Positions 7,229 through 13,960 of a stretch of DNA of 29,290 nucleotides are shown here, piece by piece. A program made the translations under genes and the position numbers. The notes below the pieces were generated by a model, which worked only from the letters and a program-made list of their open reading frames with translations, was not told the origin of the DNA and searched no databases. Each line of letters starts with the position of its first letter. Position 1 is the first letter of the stretch. The DNA comes from JBOFMT01 sp051658525 (GTDB lineage Bacteria > Bacillota_I > Bacilli_A > Erysipelotrichales > Erysipelotrichaceae): contig JBOFMT010000012.1 of NCBI GenBank assembly GCA_051658525.1, positions 1 through 29,290 of the forward strand, written 5' to 3'.

Positions 7229-7684
7229 CATTTCATCAATTGCTGCTAATACGGTTTGTGGATCCGATTTTGGTGACACTTTTTCAAAGCGAGCGACAAT
7301 TGTTCCTGTTTCATCAATAAGGAACGTCGTTCTCTCTACCCCCATATAGGTTTTCCCATACAGTTTCTTTTCTTTCCAAACATCATAGGCTTGAATCGCA
7401 ACCAAATCTTCATCGCTTAGTAGGATGAAATTCAAATCAAATTTGCTTGTAAAGTTAGTATGCATCTTTTGTGAGTCCTTACTAATTCCAATGACGACTA
7501 CGTCACGCTCATTAAATTCTGGTTGTGAATCGCGATAATTACATGCCTGCTCAGTACATCCAGGTGTGTTATCTTTGGGATAAAAGTAAACAACTACTTT
7601 TTTCCCTAAAAAATCGTGTAGTGATACCATTTCTCCATCTTTATTTGGCAAAGCAAAATCAAATGCTTTTTCATTTACATTCAT
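7223..7684 (-). CDS. bcp: Peroxiredoxin of the BCP/PrxQ type (thiol peroxidase)
   Basis: Cytoplasmic thioredoxin-fold peroxidase that reduces hydrogen peroxide and organic peroxides. The active site is KDNTPGCTEQACNYRD with peroxidatic Cys43 and the second Cys48 five residues later, the arrangement of two-cysteine BCP enzymes. The usual FYPKD and GISKDS elements are present, and the 153-residue length is standard. The start is the ATG at 7684, preceded by AGGAGG at 7 bases; a longer in-frame start 17 codons upstream has no ribosome site. It is divergent from pgeF across a 64-base spacer and followed by its own terminator. Confidence 0.95.
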   Translation of the reverse strand: MNVNEKAFDFALPNKDGEMVSLHDFLGKKVVVYFYPKDNTPGCTEQACNYRDSQPEFNERDVVVIGISKDSQKMHTNFTSKFDLNFILLSDEDLVAIQAYDVWKEKKLYGKTYMGVERTTFLIDETGTIVARFEKVSPKSDPQTVLAAIDEMK

Positions 7685-7718
7685 AAACTTCCTCCTGTAT
7701 TGTTTGATAAGAATACTA

Positions 7719-7724
7719 TATAAT
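7719..7724 (+). promoter_or_regulatory. Likely -10 box for pgeF
   Basis: A perfect TATAAT lies 25 bases upstream of the pgeF start codon. No convincing -35 box is seen at 16-18 bases, so the promoter call rests on the -10 alone. The same 64-base spacer must also hold the bcp promoter. Confidence 0.5.
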
Positions 7725-7748
7725 AAAAAAGACAAGGAGTGTACTAAT

Positions 7749-8519
7749 ATGTCCTATAAACTATATCAAAACGATGAACAGATCCTGTGTGGGTATACCA
7801 AAAAAGATTTTGAAAAGATGGAGCAGCACAATTTTGCTTTGCATGTTTGCAAAGATTCCCATGCTATTTTGCATAACCGACTACAGTTTTGCAAAGCATT
7901 TCACCTCAAACCAGAACAATTTAGCTTTCTACACCAAACACATTCAGCCAATGCGATTAAAATCACACAATCCGATGCTGAACGAGGTTTTTTTGATGCT
8001 GAAGATGCACTGCAAGCCTTTGATGCCTGTTATACGCTAGAAAAAAACCACGTCATTGGTGTGTTCACAGCAGACTGTGTTCCCATTTTATTTTGGGATC
8101 CAACCAAACAACTTGTTGGTGCCATTCATGCTGGATGGCAATCTAGTGCTCAAAACATTGTGCAAAAGACACTTACTACTTTGCAAGACGTAGAAGGCTG
8201 TGACTTGCATGAGCTTCGCGTTTGGATTGGACCAAGTATCTCGCAAGCAAATTTTGAAGTGGGGCAAGATGTTGTGGATGCGATGCAACAATTACCAATT
8301 GATATCACACCGTTTTATCAAACAAAACAAAATAGTAAATACCAAATGGATGTTGCGAAAATCAATAAAGCTCTCTTGGTTGACAGTGGTGTGTTGGTCG
8401 CAAACATCCAACACGATACCACATGTACCTTTGCGGATGATGCTTGTTTTAGCTATCGTGAAGAGCGAACGTGTGGACGCCATTTTCATTTTATTATGCA
8501 AAAAGAAGCCATCGATTGA
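7749..8519 (+). CDS. pgeF: PgeF-type purine nucleoside phosphorylase / peptidoglycan editing factor (YlmD, laccase-domain family)
   Basis: Member of the former 'polyphenol oxidase laccase' family (DUF152), 256 residues. The conserved metal-site residues are visible: HQTH (His62 and His65), TADCVPI (Cys110) and GAIHAGWQ (His127), plus IGPSI. Characterised members are zinc-dependent enzymes acting on purine nucleosides (phosphorolysis or deamination), and E. coli YfiH keeps L-Ser out of peptidoglycan. The start is ATG 7749 with AAGGAG 9 bases before it. Single-gene unit, convergent with corA. In many Bacillota the family sits near cell-division genes; that context is absent here. Confidence 0.92.
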   Translation: MSYKLYQNDEQILCGYTKKDFEKMEQHNFALHVCKDSHAILHNRLQFCKAFHLKPEQFSFLHQTHSANAIKITQSDAERGFFDAEDALQAFDACYTLEKNHVIGVFTADCVPILFWDPTKQLVGAIHAGWQSSAQNIVQKTLTTLQDVEGCDLHELRVWIGPSISQANFEVGQDVVDAMQQLPIDITPFYQTKQNSKYQMDVAKINKALLVDSGVLVANIQHDTTCTFADDACFSYREERTCGRHFHFIMQKEAID

Positions 8520-8533
8520 TCGCTTCTTTTTTT
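8501..8533 (+). terminator. Bidirectional terminator between pgeF and corA
   Basis: AAAAGAAGC (8501-8509) pairs with GCTTCTTTT (8522-8530), with T residues on the plus side to 8533 and a matching A/T run for the minus strand. It overlaps the end of pgeF and lies just before the corA stop codon. Confidence 0.75.
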
Positions 8534-8540
8534 ATCTGCC

Positions 8541-9419
8541 TTAGAAATACCGTTTGTACTTCATATAAGCTAAAATCCCAAGTACTAATACAAGACTTGC
8601 AACAATCACACCGGGGTAACCCCAACTAGCATTAAGTTCTGGCATGTGTTTAAAGTTCATTCCATACCAACCAACAAGTAGAGTCGGTGGCATAAAAACA
8701 GCAGCAAGGACAGTAAAGAGTTTCATGACTTCATTTTGTTCAATTGCTACTTGAGCCTGTGCAATTTCCATCACTTCCGACAAGTACTCCGACAACATAT
8801 GCAAACTATCACTGTATCTTGTGTAGCGCGATATCACATGTTCATATCCAAGGATGACACTACTAGAAAACAATTGCATCTCATTTTCTACCAACTCTTC
8901 GCAAATACTAGAAATTTGGTCGTATTTATTAAGTTGTAATAACAAAGACTTTCGAATGGATAAAAACTGCGTATTTTGATGATGTTGTTGATTGGCTAAG
9001 ACTCGTTGTTCAAGTGAAAGAATCGTTTGTTCCAACAAGGTAATTTCTTGTTGCTCATTTGTTAAGATCATTTCCAAAATTTGTAGGGTAAGCATACCAC
9101 TATCCCATTGTTGCTTGCTTTTTTCTATCTTGTGGATGAGTGCCTGTTCGATTGTACTTGAAAGTCCAATGACAGCAAGTCGCTCTTCCGATAATACCAA
9201 CCAAATCACATGTTCTTTATGTATTTGAATCACATAGTATCCATCATACGTTATAATGTTATGTTCTTGATCGTTTACCTGAATGGGTGCGATGCTTTCA
9301 CCGAGTACAAGGTTTGGGTTTTGTAAATAGGCATCTAGGCTTACCACAACCAATTGATAGCTTTGAAAAGGTTCTGGTTCTTGTTGTTTTGTTATCGTAT
9401 CTTTGATTGTATAGTACAT
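8541..9419 (-). CDS. corA: CorA-family magnesium/divalent cation channel
   Basis: Pentameric Mg2+ channel of the inner membrane, 292 residues. A large cytoplasmic N-terminal part contains long helices (about 95-225) leading to the pore helix TM1 (about 233-252). The signature YGMNF (GMN at 253-255) and the loop MPEL follow, then TM2 (about 268-287) and a short basic tail, KYKRYF. The family signature is intact. The ATG at 9419 is preferred: GAGG lies 8 bases ahead, and the upstream GTG at 9428 sits in that ribosome site. CorA normally imports Mg2+, though some members prefer Zn or Co efflux; the sequence alone does not decide. Confidence 0.93.
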   Translation of the reverse strand: MYYTIKDTITKQQEPEPFQSYQLVVVSLDAYLQNPNLVLGESIAPIQVNDQEHNIITYDGYYVIQIHKEHVIWLVLSEERLAVIGLSSTIEQALIHKIEKSKQQWDSGMLTLQILEMILTNEQQEITLLEQTILSLEQRVLANQQHHQNTQFLSIRKSLLLQLNKYDQISSICEELVENEMQLFSSSVILGYEHVISRYTRYSDSLHMLSEYLSEVMEIAQAQVAIEQNEVMKLFTVLAAVFMPPTLLVGWYGMNFKHMPELNASWGYPGVIVASLVLVLGILAYMKYKRYF

Positions 9420-9437
9420 CACGCTCACCTCACTTGC

Positions 9438-9446
9438 ATTGTACCA
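9438..9446 (-). promoter_or_regulatory. Extended -10 promoter of corA
   Basis: The minus strand reads TGGTACAAT, that is TGn plus TACAAT, about 20 bases before the corA start. There is no clear -35 at standard distance, as expected for extended -10 promoters. Confidence 0.5.
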
Positions 9447-9553
9447 TATTGTGTTTTTTTTTGTATTTCAAGCATGTTACACCTTGGCATGATGTACCTT
9501 TTAACAATCTTTTTGTACGATTTAACAACCCACTTCTTTCTGCGTTTCGCGCT

Positions 9554-9562
9554 TGTTATAAT
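9554..9562 (+). promoter_or_regulatory. Extended -10 promoter of the GatZ-like gene
   Basis: TGTTATAAT (TGn plus perfect TATAAT at 9557-9562) lies 18 bases before the start codon. The -35 region (TTCTTT, 9534-9539) is weak. Two direct TTTAACAA repeats (9500-9507 and 9521-9528) lie just upstream. Confidence 0.6.
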
Positions 9563-9579
9563 CAGTTCGAGGTGATTGT

Positions 9580-10884
9580 ATGAACAAACTAAAACAACTG
9601 ATAACAAAACAAAAAGCGGGTATCCCTGTTGGGATCTATTCCGCTTGTAGTGCCAATGCATTCGTCATCGAGGCAGTACTGCTTCGTAGTCAACAAGATA
9701 ATTCCTGTGTATTAATTGAGGCAACAGCCAATCAAGTTGACCAATATGGTGGTTATACCGGAATGAAGCCAGAAGATTTCAAAGCTTTTGTGTATGACAT
9801 TGCCGATCGAAACAAGGTTGAGCGCAGTCGTATTTACTTGGGTGGTGATCATTTAGGGCCCTTAACATTTGCACACTTAGAAGAAGAAGCTGCGATGGAA
9901 GAAGCAGCGCAGTTGGTTAGCGCATACGTAGCTGCCGGCTTTACAAAAATTCACTTGGATACTTCGATGAAGGTAGCAAGTGATGATGCCAATCTACCGT
10001 TAGCAACTACAACCATTGCAAGACGTGGAGCACAACTTGCAGCAGTTGCGAACAAGGCCTATCAAGCCTTATGTTTACAAGATCCAAATGCAGTAGCTCC
10101 TGTCTATATCATTGGAAGTGAAGTACCAATTCCAGGTGGAGGACAAGAAGAGGATGAAACGATTCAAGTTACCACTCCTCAAGATTTAGAAGCTACGCTA
10201 GAAACATTTTATCAAGCCTTTAAAACGGAAGGCATTGAAGCCCTTTGGAATGATGTCATTGGTGTTGTCGTTCAACCAGGGGTTGAATTTTCTGATACGG
10301 AAATCCATGGCTATGATCGAGAAGCTGCCAAACATTTAATCGATACTATGAAGGCCAATCCTAACTTTATCCTAGAAGGTCACTCAACAGATTATCAAAC
10401 ACCTATTGCATTAAAAGAAATGGTTGAAGATGGTATTGCCATTTTAAAGGTTGGTCCAGCACTTACCTTTGCTTTACGGGAAGCCTTATTTTCACTTAGT
10501 ATCATTGAAGCAGCACTCTACCCCAATACACACCATGATTTGATTGCTGTGTTGGAACAGGAAATGCTAGCTAATCCAAAACAATGGCAAAAGCATTACC
10601 ATGGGGATGAAACCCATCTTGCGCTATCTCGTAAATATTCCTTTAGTGATCGTGCTCGCTATTACTTAGTAGAACCAAAGGTGGATGCTGCAATTCAAGG
10701 CATGATTACACAGCTTGCACAAGCAGAAATCCCCCTTACCTTGCTGTCTCAATATATGCCGCTGCAATATCGACAAGTTCGAGCTGCCAAGTTAGCCGCC
10801 CACCCGGTTGCACTACTAGAAGCCCATATTATCGAGTGCTTAGAAACCTATTTACAAGCAACAAAACAAGAACAATTGGATTAA
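9580..10884 (+). CDS. gatZ: GatZ/KbaZ-like tagatose-1,6-bisphosphate aldolase non-catalytic subunit
   Basis: 434 residues, matching the GatZ/KbaZ family along its length: an N-terminal GIYSACSANAFVIEA region, EATANQVDQYGGYTGM, GGDHLGP, KIHLDTSM, EVPIPGGG and GHSTDYQT. In E. coli this TIM-barrel protein stabilises the catalytic class II aldolase (GatY/KbaY) that splits tagatose-1,6-bisphosphate. No catalytic subunit, sugar kinase or PTS gene is nearby; the gene stands alone with its own promoter and terminator. Its role here may therefore differ (some family members are suspected to have their own activity on sugar phosphates). The ribosome site is AGGTGA. Confidence 0.85.
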   Translation: MNKLKQLITKQKAGIPVGIYSACSANAFVIEAVLLRSQQDNSCVLIEATANQVDQYGGYTGMKPEDFKAFVYDIADRNKVERSRIYLGGDHLGPLTFAHLEEEAAMEEAAQLVSAYVAAGFTKIHLDTSMKVASDDANLPLATTTIARRGAQLAAVANKAYQALCLQDPNAVAPVYIIGSEVPIPGGGQEEDETIQVTTPQDLEATLETFYQAFKTEGIEALWNDVIGVVVQPGVEFSDTEIHGYDREAAKHLIDTMKANPNFILEGHSTDYQTPIALKEMVEDGIAILKVGPALTFALREALFSLSIIEAALYPNTHHDLIAVLEQEMLANPKQWQKHYHGDETHLALSRKYSFSDRARYYLVEPKVDAAIQGMITQLAQAEIPLTLLSQYMPLQYRQVRAAKLAAHPVALLEAHIIECLETYLQATKQEQLD

Positions 10885-10916
10885 AAAAGCTCCATGGCCA
10901 ACGCCATGGAGTTTTT
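10884..10916 (+). terminator. Bidirectional terminator after the GatZ-like gene and coaD
   Basis: CTCCATGGC (10890-10898) pairs perfectly with GCCATGGAG (10903-10911), flanked by A6 and T5, so it can end transcription from both sides. coaD ends at 10922 on the other strand. Confidence 0.8.
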
Positions 10917-10921
10917 GCATG

Positions 10922-11398
10922 TTATTTAAATTTTACACGTAGTGCTTGGGCTACATCGTCGCTTACAAATTGAGACAAATCACCACCATGCATTGCTACG
11001 GTTTTTGCTACCGAACTCGATAGAAACGAGTGTACGGGTTTGCTTAATAAAAATAGTGTTTCAATACGATTATCCAACAACATATTCGCTGTTGCATTTT
11101 GTAATTCGTATTCATAATCCAATACGGCACGAATGCCACGAATCATCACATTTGCACCTTGGTTTCTTGCATAGTCAACACTTAGTCCTGTTCCAATATC
11201 CACACGTACATTTGGGTATGGTTTGATTTCTGCTTCAATCATTGCACGACGCTCTTCTTCACTAAACAAGACTTTTTTGCTCTCGTTGAGCATAATGACC
11301 ACAATCACTTCATCAAATAATGCACTACTTCGTGCAATAATATCCAAATGTCCTTTGGTAATTGGATCGAATGTTCCTGGATAAATTGCTCTATTCAT
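10922..11398 (-). CDS. coaD: Phosphopantetheine adenylyltransferase (CoA biosynthesis)
   Basis: Transfers AMP from ATP to 4'-phosphopantetheine, the penultimate step of CoA synthesis. It is a cytoplasmic hexameric nucleotidyltransferase of 158 residues. The motif PGTFDPITKGH (His17) is complete. MIRGIRAVLDYEYELQ and the C-terminal FLSSSVAK segment complete the ATP site, with VAK in place of the usual TAVR. The start is the ATG at 11398 with GAGGTG 6 bases before it; it overlaps the rsmD stop by 8 bases. The rsmD-coaD pairing is common in Bacillota. Confidence 0.95.
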   Translation of the reverse strand: MNRAIYPGTFDPITKGHLDIIARSSALFDEVIVVIMLNESKKVLFSEEERRAMIEAEIKPYPNVRVDIGTGLSVDYARNQGANVMIRGIRAVLDYEYELQNATANMLLDNRIETLFLLSKPVHSFLSSSVAKTVAMHGGDLSQFVSDDVAQALRVKFK

Positions 11399-11951
11399 CT
11401 GCTTCACCTCTACGATAATAACTAATACGACTCTTGCCATATGTTTTTTCTTTGGTTTTCATAAACCCTGATACCACTTCTGCAAGTGTGGTTTCTTTTC
11501 CCGTTTCACAAACAATACGAGCATCTTCTGCTAGCATTTGATGTTCCACCATAAAGGCAATACAATCTTCAATGACGTGCATTGCATAAGGTGGATCTAA
11601 GAATACAAGATCAAAGACCATTCCTTGTTGTGCTAGTGATACCAAGGCTTGTTGAAAGTCTTGATGCATCACACGAACCTGAGTTGCTTGCAAGCTTTTT
11701 ACGTTTTCTTCAATAATACGAATTGCTTGGCGCTCTTTATCACAAATAACTACTTGCTTGGCACCACGGCTTGCAGCCTCTAATCCAACAGCACCACTTC
11801 CTCCAAATAGATCAAGAAAAAAGCTGCCTTCCACTGCATAGCCTAAACTTGAAAAAACGGCTCCCCTTACTTTATCTAACGTTGGACGCGTTTGTTCACC
11901 TTCCAATGTTTTTAGTATTCTGGAACGATAGTTCCCTGCTATGATTCTCAT
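11391..11951 (-). CDS. rsmD: 16S rRNA m2G966 methyltransferase
   Basis: SAM-dependent methyltransferase that modifies guanosine 966 of 16S rRNA in the small ribosomal subunit. The SAM-binding loop is LDLFGGSGAVGLEAASRGA (about 43-61), and the catalytic DPPY motif appears as VFLDPPYAM (about 117). It begins with MRIIAGNYRSR, close to the family's typical RIIGG start. 186 residues is standard. It overlaps the ftsW/rodA stop by 4 bases (ATGA) and coaD by 8 bases, so the three genes form a tight operon. Confidence 0.95.
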   Translation of the reverse strand: MRIIAGNYRSRILKTLEGEQTRPTLDKVRGAVFSSLGYAVEGSFFLDLFGGSGAVGLEAASRGAKQVVICDKERQAIRIIEENVKSLQATQVRVMHQDFQQALVSLAQQGMVFDLVFLDPPYAMHVIEDCIAFMVEHQMLAEDARIVCETGKETTLAEVVSGFMKTKEKTYGKSRISYYRRGEADE

Positions 11952-13201
11952 CCTTCAACCTCACTTCTAAGCATTGCTTGTTTGCGTTTTCTTCGCTCTC
12001 TTTGATTGATTTCCACAATTACGGATTGTCCAATTCCTACACTTGCCATAATGGCCCAAAGGGAGGAACCTCCACCTGAAATAAACAGGAGTGGTACTCC
12101 AGTTAAAGGAATAAGTCCAATTACCCCTCCTACATTTAAGAAGAAGTGAATAAACAAATACGAAGTAACTCCAATCAATATTACTTTTTCGTAAACACGA
12201 TCGGTTTTTAACGCATATTGTATCATCCGATGGATGATGTATAAATATCCAAATATAATAATGAAGAAGCCAAACAATCCTAGTTCCTCAACGGTAATTG
12301 CTAAGATATAATCGGTTCCAGCTTCTGGTAAATAACCAAATTTTTGAATGGAGTTACCAAGTCCCAATCCACGGATTCCTCCAGAGGTAAACGCATAAAG
12401 GGAGTTGATGAGCTGATACCCAAAGCGCAAGGGATCATAGAACGGATCCAAGGCACTTAAGAAACGCGCTTTTTGATAGTCATCCAAAAAAGAAATCGAT
12501 TGAATCCAATCTGTCATTTTTGGTATTGCAAGAAACAAAATGATCACACCAATAGCAATCAAAAAAATCCAACCCAAAGCTTTTTGATAGGGCCTTACAC
12601 TTTCGTCGGTTGGTATTAAAAACAACAACCCACCTAAGAATACCATAACGAGGGCGGTACCCATGTCATTTTGCATAACCCAAACAACAAATACCATACT
12701 GCAAAAAAAGAAGAATGGTATTTTATAAATATCGAATAGTTTAACCTTTCGTCTATTTTGCTCATAGGCACAGCCTGCAAACATCACGATGATAAACACC
12801 TTAGCAAACTCACTCGGCTGCAAGGTAAAGCTACCAAAGCTAATCCATGCACTTGCTCCATTTACGCTTGTCGAACGCGATGCATAAATGAGTAAGGCCA
12901 TAATGACAAACCCAAAGATTTTAATATAGCGATTCATCGAGGGTAAGGAGAATAAATTGGAACATACCATATATACAAACATCCCACTCACAACAAATGC
13001 CACTTGTTTGATCAACGTTTTTAAAACGATAGTACTATTCAGTGATGTCATCCCTACCGAAGTAGAAATAACCATCATGGAACCAAAACTTGCCAACAGC
13101 AAGATAACGACTAAAATACCAAGGTCTTGCCTTGGATGTATTCGAAAAATATTTAATATCGGAAGCAAACCTTGCTTCTTTTTTCTTTTATTAGTTTCCA
13201 T
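11948..13201 (-). CDS. ftsW: SEDS-family peptidoglycan polymerase, FtsW type
   Basis: Polytopic membrane glycosyltransferase of the FtsW/RodA/SpoVE group (417 residues, about 10 helices). Typical stretches are visible: GASAWISFGSFTLQPSEFAK (about 117), the large loop with PEAGTDYILAITVEELGLFG (about 291-310) containing the catalytic Asp region, and the final GGGSSLWAIMASVGIG. The PEA-TDYI form and linkage to rsmD-coaD favour FtsW over RodA, though RodA cannot be excluded. The C-terminus is rich in Arg and Lys (NQRERRKRKQ), as in many FtsW proteins. First gene of the ftsW-rsmD-coaD operon, with GGTGGGG as ribosome site. Confidence 0.9.
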   Translation of the reverse strand: METNKRKKKQGLLPILNIFRIHPRQDLGILVVILLLASFGSMMVISTSVGMTSLNSTIVLKTLIKQVAFVVSGMFVYMVCSNLFSLPSMNRYIKIFGFVIMALLIYASRSTSVNGASAWISFGSFTLQPSEFAKVFIIVMFAGCAYEQNRRKVKLFDIYKIPFFFFCSMVFVVWVMQNDMGTALVMVFLGGLLFLIPTDESVRPYQKALGWIFLIAIGVIILFLAIPKMTDWIQSISFLDDYQKARFLSALDPFYDPLRFGYQLINSLYAFTSGGIRGLGLGNSIQKFGYLPEAGTDYILAITVEELGLFGFFIIIFGYLYIIHRMIQYALKTDRVYEKVILIGVTSYLFIHFFLNVGGVIGLIPLTGVPLLFISGGGSSLWAIMASVGIGQSVIVEINQRERRKRKQAMLRSEVEG

Positions 13202-13288
13202 TGCATCTACCCCACCTATATTTTAGTGCATTTACTTTTTTTTTAAAAGAGATATTGTAAAATACTATCATTATTTCAAAGTTTTAGG

Positions 13289-13294
13289 TAAAAT
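13289..13294 (+). promoter_or_regulatory. Possible -10 box for def
   Basis: TAAAAT lies 30 bases before the def start. The -35 region is poor (TATCAT at 17 bases). Included because no other candidate exists in the short spacer. Confidence 0.35.
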
Positions 13295-13324
13295 ATGGAA
13301 TAGAGTTATAGAAGAGGTATACAC

Positions 13325-13882
13325 ATGAAAATCAATTATAATACGATATTAAAAGATACAAATGAAAAAATTAGAGAAAAAAGCGTTGACGTAGCACTAC
13401 CCTTAAGCAAAGAAGACCGTGGTATTCTAATGGACTTATTGACGTATGTTCGCGATAGCCGTGATGATGCCAAAGCAGAACGTGATAACTTGCGTCCAGC
13501 TGTAGGTATTGCTGCACCACAAATCGGAATCATGAAAAAACTGATTGCGGTCGTAATCGACGATGAAGATGGAAACGTAATCGAATATGCACTTGCAAAC
13601 CCAAAAATCATTTCCCACAGTGTGCAACAAGCATATCTTGCTGGTGGAGAAGGTTGTTTGAGTGTGGAGGAAGAACACAAAGGTTATGTTCCAAGACATG
13701 CGAAAGTAACCATTGAAGCGTATGATTTATTATCAAATAACATGATCAAATTAAGAGCAAAAGAATTCCTAGCAATTGTCTTGCAACATGAGATTGATCA
13801 CTTTAATGGTGTCCTGTTTTACGATCGCATCAACAAAACCAATCCATTCCAAGAAATCGAAAACGCTATCATTATTGATTAA
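13325..13882 (+). CDS. def: Peptide deformylase
   Basis: Removes the N-formyl group from nascent proteins at the ribosome exit. 185 residues, and the three signature motifs are intact: GIAAPQIG (61-68), EGCLS with metal-ligand Cys111, and QHEIDH with His155, Glu156 and His159. The insert between motifs and the length mark it as a type 2 (Gram-positive) deformylase. The ribosome site is GAAGAGGT 7 bases before ATG. It is followed after 78 bases by the RNase J gene, which has its own strong promoter. Confidence 0.96.
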   Translation: MKINYNTILKDTNEKIREKSVDVALPLSKEDRGILMDLLTYVRDSRDDAKAERDNLRPAVGIAAPQIGIMKKLIAVVIDDEDGNVIEYALANPKIISHSVQQAYLAGGEGCLSVEEEHKGYVPRHAKVTIEAYDLLSNNMIKLRAKEFLAIVLQHEIDHFNGVLFYDRINKTNPFQEIENAIIID

Positions 13883-13893
13883 ATTTAATATGG

Positions 13894-13921
13894 TTGTGAT
13901 TATCACAATCTATGGTATAAT
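13894..13921 (+). promoter_or_regulatory. Promoter of the RNase J gene with an overlapping palindrome
   Basis: -35 TTGTGA (13894-13899) and -10 TATAAT (13916-13921) are 16 bases apart, and TGG precedes the -10 (extended type). A perfect 15-base palindrome, TTGTGAT-T-ATCACAA (13894-13908), covers the -35 box and could be an operator for a dimeric repressor. Confidence 0.75.
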
Positions 13922-13960
13922 ACACAAAGATTAGGTGCACAAGAAGTTGAAAGGAAGTTT

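Noticed and set aside
13894..13908. A Rex or CRP/FNR operator at the RNase J promoter.
   Set aside because: The half sites are separated by only 3 bases, whereas CRP-type sites need 6 and Rex sites are longer; kept only as an unassigned palindrome.
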